Source: Liopterus haemorrhoidalis (taxonomy: Eukaryota; Arthropoda; Insecta; Coleoptera; Dytiscidae). Taken from it: DNA of 64,000 nucleotides. Location of the stretch: positions 30,514,537-30,578,536 of the forward strand of contig OZ020625.1 in assembly GCA_963971575.1 (NCBI GenBank). The letters are read 5' to 3'. The position numbers and the translations under genes were made by a program. Shown here piece by piece: positions 30,801-39,700 of the stretch (its first letter is position 1; each line of letters begins with the position of its first letter). The notes beneath the pieces are model-generated. The model was not told the DNA's origin and ran no database searches. It saw nothing but the letters and a program-made list of their open reading frames with translations.

Positions 30801-33363
30801 TATGGACCCAAAAACAAAAAACGGTCAAAAATCCAAACCCATGCATGCATGTTTACTTGTTGCATTTTATGAAAAATGATTTTTTACGTCCAGAAAAAGC
30901 ACTTACCTCACCCAAAATGTGAAATCATCAGATATATTAAAAGGTCTTTCTACTTTTTCGGGAAGAGATTTTTATTTTTTACTAATATATGAATTGTGAA
31001 TTTTCACACAATTCACATAAATTTTTTGCCCATCCCTTGCTTTTTAAATACTTAATAGTCACTGTAAGAGAGTTGTACGGGTTGTAGACATAAATAATGC
31101 ATCTAAATACTGCTGACCAGTTTCGAAATATTTTATTTCTTCAGAGGTACAGGTGAAAATCAAATATAAAAATTAATTACATTTATGGATTTAAAATTAA
31201 TACAACATACCTGATTTATAATAGTAATAGGCAATATCCCCCTCCCCCAGTCTGAAAATTTACTGTAAAACCTTTCATAAAAAAGACGATCTCTAGTCTA
31301 ATATATTCTAATTACGCATTAGAACGAAGACATCAAAACGTAGACGTAGAGGAATATTAAAATTAAGACATCCTCGGAGTTCCCGATTAAATCGGAGCAC
31401 TAGGAGGCAAAGAAGGCCTCAGAATGAGGAACAGGTTATGAACAGTCCTGATGAAGAACTAAATAACGATCCCCAAGTTAGAACACGTAGACATAGAAGG
31501 CAACGTCCAAGAAGATCTTCGAATGAAAATCCCCAAGTCATAATTTCACCTGGTCAAATGATTGGGGATAATTTCCAAGCTAGTGATCATCTTCTTCAGG
31601 AGAATCAATCCCCAGGTGACCTAATAGAGAGTCATACTGGACGTCGTCTCCAAAGAGAGAGACGTAGACGAGGCGGTATCAGAATACGCAAAAAACGATT
31701 TAAAGTACCTAGACGAAAAATTCGGAGAACCTTTGAAGAAGAGAACCAAAGTGTTCCCAGCACTTCTAACCAACAAAGGTACCTCCAGGTGGTTGGGTTA
31801 TGAAGATGCTTGCCATGAAAATGCTAACTAACAAAATTTTACTAACAGTTTTTGTTTATATATTTTACTAGCATGCCCGGTGTAGGTTCGTTCCGTTTAC
31901 CTCTCCCTCTGCCGCCTACTTCCTGTGCGTATCTATGATACTTTTAACGTCTATGATAACTAGGTACCGAGTTCTTAGCTTTTAAAGATTTTTCAATATA
32001 CAGGGTGTTTTTTTGAAACACCGCACCTCGAATAACTCCTTTATTTTAAGAGATACAAAAAATTCTTCTAGTTAAAAAGTTAAACTAGATAGAAAGGGCC
32101 ACTTAAGGACTATCATAAGAATTCTTCATCACTTCCGGTTTTAGCGGAAATTTCAACTTTTTATCTAGCATAGGGAATTGATACTTTAACTTTTTTTCTT
32201 GACCGATTTTGAGATATGAATTATTTAAATTTCCAAAAAATTTCAAATTTTGCGCGATTAGTTTTAGGTCATTACGGACCAAATATTTACACAACAATCC
32301 TTTTATAGACTAAACAAGGTGTAGAGATTCCAAAAATTCAAACCGCAGGTCTCTATCTCTTACCGTTTTTGAGATATGAATTTTCAAACATTCCAAAAAA
32401 TTCATATTTTCGCGATTAGTTTTAGGTCATTACGGACCAAATATTTACACAAAAATCCTTTCGTAGACTAAACAAGGTGTAGAGATTTCAAAAATTCAAA
32501 CCGCAGGTCTCTATCTCTTACCGTTTTTGAGATATGAATTTTTAAAGTTGTCTCTTTTTGATATTTTTCAATATTTATGTTTGATGACCCATTAATAAAG
32601 TTGTGTGCTAGCCACTAAGTGCCCAATTTTTCTACCTACTAAACAAAGTGTGAGAATTCCAAAAATTCAAACCGCAGGTCTCTATCTCATACCGTTTTTG
32701 AGATATGAATTTTTAAAATTGTCACTTTTTGATATTTTTCAATGTTTATGTTTAATGGCCCATTTATAAAGTTGTGTGCTAGCCACTAAGTGCCCAATAT
32801 TGTCACCTACTAAACAAAGAGTGAGGATTCCAAAAATTCAATCCGCAGGTCTCTATCTCTTACCGTTTTTGAGATATGAATTTTTAAAATTGTCACTTTT
32901 TGTTATTTTTCAATGTTTATGTTTGATGGCCCATTTATAAAGTTGTGTGCTAGCCACTAAGTGTCCAGTTTTGTTACTTACTAAACAAGGTGTGAGGATT
33001 CCAAAAATTCAAACCGCAGTTCTCTACCTCTTACCGTTTTTGAGATATAATTTTTTTAAATTTTCAAAAATTTGCCCCTAAAATTTAGATATGCAGGCAA
33101 CTTAATATACACACCTGTAACGCTAGACAACATAAGAGCTAGGCGTGTATTTGTAAAAAAATCTAACTTTTACAAAACTAACTTATTCTTTTTTATTTTA
33201 CAGTTTGGACGTGTTCGTTGTACCAATCCATGCGATCGAAGCATTGGAAAGTCAAAAATCCAATTTTGAAGATGACGAAAGAGGCCAGCCACCATCATAT
33301 ACATCAGTAGATATTCCAGAACAATCCATAAATACGAATCCAGTAGAAATGCATCCAACTTAG
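18895..33363 (+). CDS. Signal-peptide, single-pass membrane protein with PPxY motifs (uncharacterised)
   Basis: Coding exons are 18895-18967, 24382-24561, 29255-29525, an in-frame candidate exon 31323-31778, and 33204-33363; all borders are GT/AG and phase-matched. With the candidate exon the product is 379 aa, without it 227 aa. Residues 1-17 form a signal peptide (VYLTIFLCLRPIWA). The ectodomain is short (to about residue 93) and charged, without recognised domains. A membrane span lies at about 95-115, followed by CSEWCCGKR. The tail has PPSY (153-156), PPAY (161-164) and a third PPSY near the end (356-359 in the long form); PPxY binds WW domains, classically of Nedd4-family ubiquitin ligases. 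The optional exon adds a very Arg-rich stretch. AATAAA occurs at 33405 and 33417. The span and tail resemble those of the next gene (36790-47650). I do not recognise the gene by name; exon structure is sure, function is inferred. Confidence 0.75.
19180..19736 (-). mobile_element. GTCY-microsatellite element, near-complete copy
   Basis: Read from the plus strand it starts GTTACCGACCGCCAACATAT and ends CCACAGCTGATTTTT. The core is a short GTCT/GTCC tract at about 19312-19400. It lies in intron 1 of the first PPxY gene. Confidence 0.65.
20025..20465 (+). repeat. G+C-rich tandem array built on AAGGCC/AAAGGCC units
   Basis: Short subunits of the type GGCCGAAAAA and GGCCCGGAAAA are organised in a higher-order unit marked by CCCGTAAAGGCCGC at about 20096, 20176 and 20247, spaced 71-80 bp. 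The tract stands out from the A+T-rich surroundings. Its minus strand is open for 135 codons of a Phe/Gly/Pro-rich repeat, which I regard as a by-product of the array. Confidence 0.8.
20588..21014 (+). mobile_element. Stowaway-like mariner MITE with transposase tail
   Basis: Terminal repeats read CTTCCTCCGTTCCAAAATAA and, inverted, TTCCCTCTGTTCCAAAATAA, flanked by TA at 20586-20587 and 21015-21016. These are the termini familiar from Stowaway-type MITEs. The plus strand between about 20705 and 20900 encodes NVIQSLQYKESPSSIDELIA and then a decayed GTNHYKLPH. This resembles the C-terminus of plant-type (DD39D) mariner transposases. The catalytic core is deleted. Confidence 0.7.
21561..22440 (+). 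mobile_element. IS630/Tc1-like element, internally deleted (copy 1)
   Basis: Plus-strand conceptual translation across 21850-22180 gives ENNGPLISLSCVRQRVAAAL and KISESTIRRIIK (HTH region). It then jumps to LPPYHCQFNPIELIWG, the catalytic C-terminal block of insect DDE endonuclease-type transposases. The rest of the core is missing and frames are broken. A terminal motif GTCGTCAAGGATGGAATTTG at 21564 recurs, inverted, near 40828-40852 beside copy 2. It lies in intron 1 of the first PPxY gene. Confidence 0.6.
22440..24060. other. Intronic DNA without recognised genes
   Basis: This is A+T-rich intron 1 sequence. A (CA)n-like tract lies at 23773-23810 on a block containing TGAGTTATTGTGTATACACA. 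Short open frames at 22682-22891 and 23653-23871 have no recognisable features. Confidence 0.5.
24060..24257 (+). mobile_element. GTCY-microsatellite element, 3' fragment
   Basis: A GACA/GACG tract at 24067-24133 is followed by the conserved ATAGTCAAAACGTTATGTAG block and ends GGCGGTCGGTAAAAAG, 120 bp before exon 2 of the first PPxY gene. Confidence 0.6.
24894..25089. mobile_element. Foldback MITE with TA target duplication
   Basis: The two arms (about 90 bp each) begin CACTGTAAAAAAA and run through GGGAATTTACATGATACGTC to AATTAATTTTACAGAG before folding back. TA flanks both outer ends. The small centre repeats part of the arm. No coding capacity; the TA duplication suggests a Tc1/mariner-type parent. 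Confidence 0.8.
25292..25692. mobile_element. TIR element with AAACGGTTARGCGGAACTA termini, 400 bp
   Basis: The left end reads CAGTCTGTTCCAAACGGTTA and the right end is its inverse with few changes. Related termini occur at 14509 (single end) and at 29568 and 30606. It is non-coding and immediately follows a fragment of the GTGTGAATATTCACAC repeat. Confidence 0.7.
26465..26900 (-). mobile_element. GTCY-microsatellite element, copy lacking its CAGCTG end
   Basis: It begins GTTACCGACCGCCAACATAT, has a GTCT/GTCC tract at about 26590-26650, and continues to the AGAAAAATATTTCGAAAAAA block. There it runs directly into the 150-bp satellite array. Confidence 0.6.
26920..28260 (+). repeat. Satellite A, 150-bp tandem array
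   Basis: The marker TAGTTTTAGGTCTTTACGG recurs with an exact 150-bp period (ends at 27240, 27390, 27540, 27690, 27840). There are about nine units, the outer ones more diverged. Each unit has CAAGTCTCTATTTCTTACC followed by TTTTTTGAGATATGAATTTT. It fills part of intron 2 of the first PPxY gene; related blocks are at 32200-33065, 33640-34025 and 39310-39960. Confidence 0.9.
28260..29254. other. Intron 2 remainder, no gene recognised
   Basis: This is A+T-rich sequence with a diverged fragment of the palindrome repeat near 28500-28560 and two copies of CATCTTCTAGTTTAATG about 85 bp apart (29017 and 29103). Nothing coding was recognised before the exon 3 acceptor. Confidence 0.45.
29568..30606. 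mobile_element. Outer TIR element (AAACGTTTARGCGGAACTA) carrying a nested element
   Basis: The left end CTATTCTAAACGTTTAAGCG and the right end (inverse, ending near 30606) share the GCGGAACTAA terminus with the 25292-25692 element. The outer element is split by the nested element at about 29670-30490. Confidence 0.65.
29670..30490 (+). mobile_element. Nested 0.8-kb element with CTATGGTCTATTTCAAA termini
   Basis: Termini CTATGGTCTATTTCAAA and its inverse bound an 820-bp, non-coding unit. An inverted second copy lies at about 53097-53910, sharing TGTCTTTGCTTCGGATTGG and CGCAGCGCTATCTACTTTTT. It is inserted inside the outer element at 29568-30606. Confidence 0.7.
30652..30910 (+). pseudogene. 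THAP-like zinc finger fragment
   Basis: An ATG at 30652 starts MVKYNSFCCVPQCKS, then after a stop comes LTFHHFPK. The cysteine pair followed by FHHFPK is the signature of a THAP-type C2CH DNA-binding domain, used by P-element-like transposases and by host factors. Stops break the frame, so it is a dead fragment in the intron of the first PPxY gene. Confidence 0.45.
31323..31778 (+). CDS. Candidate Arg-rich exon of the first PPxY membrane-protein gene
   Basis: The 456-nt segment is open throughout and bounded by TACGCATTAG and AAAGgtacct. It enters at phase 2 and leaves at phase 2, so it can be included or skipped between exons 29255-29525 and 33204-33363 without changing frame. It encodes 152 aa with Arg clusters (SKRRRRGI, RRHRRQRPRRSS, RRLQRERRRRGGIRIRKKR) and acidic/Ser stretches. 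If included it lies in the cytoplasmic tail between PPxY motifs. The acceptor polypyrimidine tract is mediocre, which fits a regulated exon. It could instead be a fortuitous open frame, but its length in A+T-rich DNA argues against that. Confidence 0.55.
32200..33065 (+). repeat. Satellite A, diverged block
   Basis: About six diverged units contain AAACCGCAGGTCTCTATCTC followed by TTACCGTTTTTGAGATATGA. Some units carry the alternative segment GTTGTGTGCTAGCCACTAAG. It lies just upstream of the last exon of the first PPxY gene. Confidence 0.85.
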
Positions 33364-33404
33364 ACCTCAACAAAATAGAAGAAAATTATGAAAATTTTAA
33401 GTGA

Positions 33405-33422
33405 AATAAACTGAGAAATAAA
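33405..33422 (+). promoter_or_regulatory. Polyadenylation signals of the first PPxY gene
   Basis: Two AATAAA hexamers at 33405-33410 and 33417-33422 lie 42-59 nt after the stop codon. Confidence 0.6.
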
Positions 33423-33639
33423 ACTAGGGGATGTAGCCCTACGTTCCTAAAATGACTTAACAAATTGTGAAATATGTGTAAATATCGATTTTTAAAGTTA
33501 TAGTAAGATTCTGAATAATGCTTTTAGAGCTGGAAAAGTAGCGAAACGTTTTGAAGTAAATGTGTGAACTAAAAATATTTCCGAAAAATTCAAAATTTCA
33601 GAAAAAAAATGTTTGTTTCCAAATTGATTCAAAATGTGC

Positions 33640-34025
33640 CCTAAGGGTATTTCGGACCTAAGGATTTCAAAAATTCCAACCGCAGGTCTCTATCAGTTTT
33701 AGTTTTTGAGATACAGTCATTCAAACCCAAAAATTTGGATATTTTCAAAACAATCCCAGTCAAAAATGGCTCTATCGTTTAAAGCCCCAAATTTTTTCAA
33801 CAATAAATACTAAATGGGGATTCCAAAAAACCAATTCGCAGGTCTCTATCTTTTACGATTTTTGAGATATGAATTTTCAAAATTTATGATATCCGTTTTT
33901 TATACATTTTGTTTAACGCCTATAGTACAAATTGTGTGCTAGCCATTAAGAGTCCAATTTTTTTCTAGACTAAATAAAGTATAAGGATTCCAAAAATTCA
34001 AACTATAAGTCTCTATCTGTTACCA
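33640..34025 (+). repeat. Satellite A, diverged block in intergenic DNA
   Basis: Units carry AACCGCAGGTCTCTATC, TTTTTGAGATATGAATTTTC and TTGTGTGCTAGCCATTAAG. It lies between the two PPxY genes. Confidence 0.75.
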
Positions 34026-34640
34026 CAAAAACTTATATTATTAAGAATAAAAAGACAAATATTTTATCTAAATGCATTTTTTTAATTGGATAATTATTTG
34101 GAGAGTTATGGCAAAAAAAACCCAAAAATTAAAAATTTAAAAAAAAATAATACCTTTTTTATATAACACAAAAACCGGAGCTGAACCGAAAAAAATATCG
34201 GTTTATTTCGGTTCAAATAATGTTTATGGGAGTGAATATAAAATACATTTTATTTAAGATTATTTTTTAAACTGATGAGCAGGAAAAATTCGTAATTTTT
34301 TTAACTGATAAGAAAAAAATTGCGCTTCTATTATTTCGGGGGGGGGGGGGGTGAACGCCCAGAACCCCCCTGGCAGCGGCCTTGGTATGATTATTACAAA
34401 ATAAGAAATAAAATGTTCTTCTAAATTATAGTAGAAAATAAATTTGTTACAAATAAAAGCATTTAAAAATTTATCACTCGGAACTGAACCGAAAACCAAA
34501 AAAAAAACGTTATTTTTGTCGGAACGAAAACCGGAACCGAACTGATATATATATTTTTTAATTTAACCGGAACGAATACAAAAACAACGGTTCGAAGTCT
34601 TGGTAAAAACGCTTAGTGAGAATATTTTTGGACTTTTATG

Positions 34641-34804
34641 TAGGGTGACCATTAGTCCCGCATTTTAACATTTTGTCCGCATTGTCCCGCATTTTGGATT
34701 TGGGAGGTGAGGACCTTTTTTTTTGCTCTTCACTTGGATTTGGGAGATGAGGACCTTTTTTTTGCTCCGTCCCGCATTGCCTTCTTAAGAAAATGGTCAC
34801 CCTA
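34641..34804. mobile_element. hAT-type MITE, 164 bp, perfect 8-bp duplication
   Basis: The termini TAGGGTGACCAT and ATGGTCACCCTA are flanked by CTTTTATG on both sides (34633-34640 and 34805-34812). An 8-bp duplication with TAGGG-type ends is the hAT hallmark. The interior holds repeated TTTGGGAGRTGAGGACC, and the same element occurs at 62597-62831. Confidence 0.9.
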
Positions 34805-35310
34805 CTTTTATGGGCTGAAGAGAGCTCCCGGCCCAAGTTGGGCGCCAAGTACTGTCGCTACTAACCTTGCAACTGTTGTATTTTGACAACTGCTGGACAG
34901 GGAAGCAATAATCAGAATCTTACTGTATTAAGAAGTGTTCTAATTGTGATAATAATTTTTTTCTGTCCACTGGAGTTTTGGAAAAAATATTATGAAGTCA
35001 CTGTCTGAACTTTGACCTCTGTTTACTGAAGATAGTCTTAATCATACTGTGATATACACTTAGAGTATTCTCGATAGAATATTTAGGAAAGCATGAGACA
35101 AATAAATACCAACCTCATAATTAATATTTTGTAAATAATAAAAATAAGACGTTAGTATTATTTATTTTATTGTATTTATTTTGTACATAATAAAAAAATA
35201 TATTAATAAAAATTGTTGTTTTTCTTATGGCAAGTTGTCACTCATGTCACTTATAGGTAACATCTGAGAGATGAGGTTATCTGGAACTTCATCTGCTGAA
35301 TAAATGTCAA

Positions 35311-36422
35311 TCGGGTCTATTCTCTAAGCATGCTGTTAAAATCTTAGCGTCAGAAACTGACGTTAATTTTTTTAACACCATTATTAACCTAAATGCTATT
35401 CGCTAAACAAATATGTGTTAAAATTATAGCGCGGTGGCGTTAAAATAGCCAGTTAACATTCTACAATAAGCGCCTACCGAAACGGTGGCTTTAAAAGTTA
35501 ACGCTAGTGTTTAGTTTGCAAAAATGGCTGATCCTATTTAAGTAAATGTCATGTTATTTAAAAAAAAAATGAATAAAACACAAGACGGAATATTAATCAA
35601 CTTTCTATTACTTTTTAAAGTGAATTTACAGTAGAGATAAGAATGACGCTTCATAATTTTTGTTATACAAGTAACCCAGACGCAAGTTCAATTGTATAGA
35701 AAGGAAGTAAATGGAGTATTGGAGAGCAGTTTTGGTTTTTGTTGAGACACAGAACTTAAAATTATAATCCTCTGAAAGCTACAAAACTTCACTTATGCCT
35801 CCGCCGTGTTTCAAAATATCGCAGTACCATTTAATGGTGTATTATTTGAAGAAACAATTGATGAGATTGATAATGACGATCACAACAGTGTTATTCCAGG
35901 GTAGAAATAGCCTAATAAATCAAATTTAATAATTAATATCACCGAACACCTTTTTAAAAATAGAACATATAATTCACATATTATTAAAAAATTAGATAAA
36001 CTGTTATAATACAATATAGTATATAAATTGACTAAACAAAAGTTGAATAAAGTTATATTTTTATTTAATACACTGTGGAAACCAGTTATAATGAGAATCA
36101 CAGGACCAAACATTTCTGTTCCATTTTTAAAATAAATTTCGCCACTGAATATTTAATTCAACACCGAAATATTAGGTTAAGATTCTCTTGGCATTTGACT
36201 AAATACTCCTGTTAAAATTCAACGTAACAGCGCATGCGCGTGCAGTTAATATTAGCCTCTCTACAGGGTGAGTTAGCACCTCGCGTTAACAAATATTACA
36301 TTAACGCTTACCTTAACAAATGCTCTTACAGAATAGCATTTTTGGAATGACGTTAGACATGGAGTTAAAATAAAAATGTTAACCTGACGCTAATTTTAAC
36401 GCATTTCTTACAGAATACACCC
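35311..36422. mobile_element. Candidate 1.1-kb TIR element
   Basis: The left end CGGGTCTATTCTCTAAGCAT and the right end, inverted CGGGTGTATTCTGTAAGAAA, share further blocks such as GTTAAAAT and TAGCGTCAG. The interior has many GTTAAC/GTTAACGC variants. No protein was recognised. Confidence 0.5.
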
Positions 36423-36789
36423 GGTTGTAAGTTAATATGAGGAGCAGCAATCGGAAAAAAATGTATATTTCAGCGTAATTCTCCTCTGTTTCGGGGTAAA
36501 CGATGTCAGCCTATGTTTGTGTGTGTACATATTTAAGCATGTATGAGTGTGTATCTGATAGAGCAGTCATTAAATAATCTCTGTGAAGTCATTTGTCAAC
36601 AGACGTCTCGGCTGTTAACAACCACTACACTTTATTGTTCAACACAAGTTGTTTTTGTAACTCGGTGTTTGATCGACTTCATTCTTAAATGTTTAAAAAA
36701 AGTGTTAAAAACTAATAAATATAAAATGGGTTGAAATTTTGTTCAAAATTAATTTAATTTAATTTTTACGTTTAATTAAAAGTTTCAAA

Positions 36790-39700
36790 ATGAGACTGAG
36801 TGTTATAATTCAAATTTTTATTCTGGAGTACTTCGCCCTCAAAAAAACTTCCACACAAAGTTGTAAGTATTGAATTAGATGGTTACGTCCATAAAATATA
36901 ATATGACGAGGAAGTAATGGGATTCGGACTGGTCAGAAATTAAAATTAAATCAATATTTTAACTTTTTTTTAATCGAAACGTTAGCTTTCGATTTAATGA
37001 AGATTTCATATTAAATCGGAACGTTAGCAAAGTTAAAATATTGTTTTAATTTTAATTTCTGATCAGTCCGAATCTCATTACTTCCTCATCATATGTTGTA
37101 AGTATTATTTTAAATAATTTAATAGGATGTAGGCTCTGTAAGGTGACACTGTAGGTTTGTTACCATAGCAATTATTTTTTTTTACCGACCGTCAACATAT
37201 ATAAGGGAGGTATTGTGATCATACCGATTTTGACATTTCGAGATTTCGATGGATCTCCACGAATTGAGGTCTCTACATAACGTTTTGACTATTTTTAGCA
37301 TGATGTCTGTCTGTCCGTCTACCTGTCTGTCCGTCTGTCTGTCTGTCTGTCCGTCTGTGTACACGTGCAGAGTAAATTCGGCTGAAAGGATTTTATGAAA
37401 CTTCATATTTAGGCTTCTGCCATCAATGGCACGAGTTGATCAAGTTTTGGTAAAAATCGGTTGACTAAAAATGGGAATTTACTCGTGTCGATTTTAAGAT
37501 TTTTGTGAATATTCCACAACAGAAAAATATTTCGAAAAAAATTATTGAACAAAAGTTGCTATAAAAGCAATAATTACTAACTTTTATTTGAGACGTTTTT
37601 TGATAAAACGGAAAATTTCGAATAATTTTCTCAAAAAAAAAATCTCAATTTTTTCATACTTATATGTAACGTTTCCACGGTCATGATAAATAATATCTCT
37701 GTTAGAAAATATTAGGCCAAGTTATTTCTACTCTGCTGCTAGAATGTATTTTATACAAGTACTTTATAATGGCGGTCGGTCCTATGGTAGCCACAACTGA
37801 TTTTTTAGGTCATCACTGACGGACGGACAGACAGACCGACAGACATCATGCTAAAAATAGTCAAAACGTTATGTAGGGACCTCAATTCGTGGAGATCCAT
37901 CGAAATCTCAAAATGTCAAAATCGGTATGATCACAATACCTCCCTTATACCCTTTTCACGCTAGATCTTTAAGATCGGATGTTAAAGTGAATGTATCTTT
38001 AAACGCTAATGTGAAACCGTATGTCCTCGTCTAAATACAAGCGATGTTTAAGACAGAGATCTGCGTCTTAAACATCGTCCGCATTGCCAACTTAATTTCT
38101 ATTATAAAAAAATACTCCTTGAATTTGTGCTGTCAACATTTTATATTATCATAAACAAGAATACTGTATTATATCAACGTTATAAGAAGTTTATACTTAT
38201 TGTTATAATAAAATTATTTATTTTAATAATGTGTTTAATAAAATACAGAGCTACAATAATTGAGATAAAATGTATCGACTTACATGTTAATACAGGTGTA
38301 ATATATTCTTTATTGTAGTGTCTTTATTGTAGAATGAAATGAAATATCCATATTTGTTTATAATAATTCAAAATGTGCGTCTGCGCAGACAGTTCAAAAC
38401 TGGTAATTTCATGACGGTAACTCAAGGACAAAATTACTGTAGCTGATGACAGCACCGGAGATTTAAACATCAAGTGTGAAAGCATACCGATCTTAAACAT
38501 CGGTGAACTTTAAGTTCACTCGTCTTAAAGTTCTAGTGTGAAAATGGTATTAGATATGTTGGCGGTAAAAACAGGATTCAAGCATAGGTTATATCGTGTT
38601 TGGGGGTTAAACTGTTTATTATTAAACTCTTATTACAGTATAATGTGCCAAGAAGTTGCACATCTATATCTTAGCATTCTTGAAAGATCTCTCTACGAAG
38701 AGTCGTCCATCGAAGTAGTGGATAAATCTGAAACAGGCTATGAAATATGTAGACACAGAAAAAATACTAACCAATTAAATATAATGTGGATTATTCTCTG
38801 CAACGCGCTAATAGCTATAGATGCAAAATGACATGGTATTCATCCGGTTTCATTTCTGCAAAAAAAAAACTTATTTATTATTTTGAATTTTATAAATTAT
38901 TTTTAGATTTATCATTTACAAATATTTATAAATTCTGTAGTTGTTTGTTTACAAATTAGATAGCAGCAAGAACATTTTTCCAAAATATTTTTAAAGATAA
39001 TGCTAGAAAATATAATAAATTATACTTAAATACAATGCTTTATTACAATAATAACAGTAAAGAAATATATTTTTTTATGAAAAAAATACATAATAAAAAA
39101 CAGTTTTTTTTTTTTGGCTGAGTAACTGTCTTCTTATGGGTAATGAACCTCACTCAAACCTCCATCCTACTTTGTTAAATGTCAGTTTTTTCCAGATATC
39201 TTATACACCAATACTAGAACATTTTTCTGTCTCTTTCTTTCGATTTGTCAGATGTACAATCTTAAATATTTTTTCGAAAATTTTGTTTGTTGCCCAATTA
39301 AAAAAGTTGTGTGCTAGCCACTAGGTTACATACTAAACAAGGTATGGTGATTCCAAAAATTCAAACCGCAGGTCTCTATCTTTTACCGTTCTCGAGATAT
39401 GATTTTTTTTTAAGTTCGCACTTTTTGTTGTTTTCATTGGTTATGATTGATGGCCCATTAATAAAGTTGTGTGCTAGCCACTAGATATTTAATTTTGTTA
39501 CATACTAAGCAAGGTGTGGAAAATACAAAAATTCAAACCGCAGGTCTCTATCTTTTACCTTTTTTGAGTTATGATTTTTTTAAAGATGTCACTTTTTGAT
39601 ATTTTTCAATGTTTCTATTTGATGGCGCATTAAAAAAGTTGTGTGCTAGCCACTAGATACCCAAATTTTTTACATATTAAACAAGGTGTGAGGATTCCAA

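Noticed and set aside
38538..38831. 97-codon frame as a separate gene
   Set aside because: Its start lies in the Harbinger-like MITE. Only the 3' two-thirds could be an exon, and no partner exon was found.
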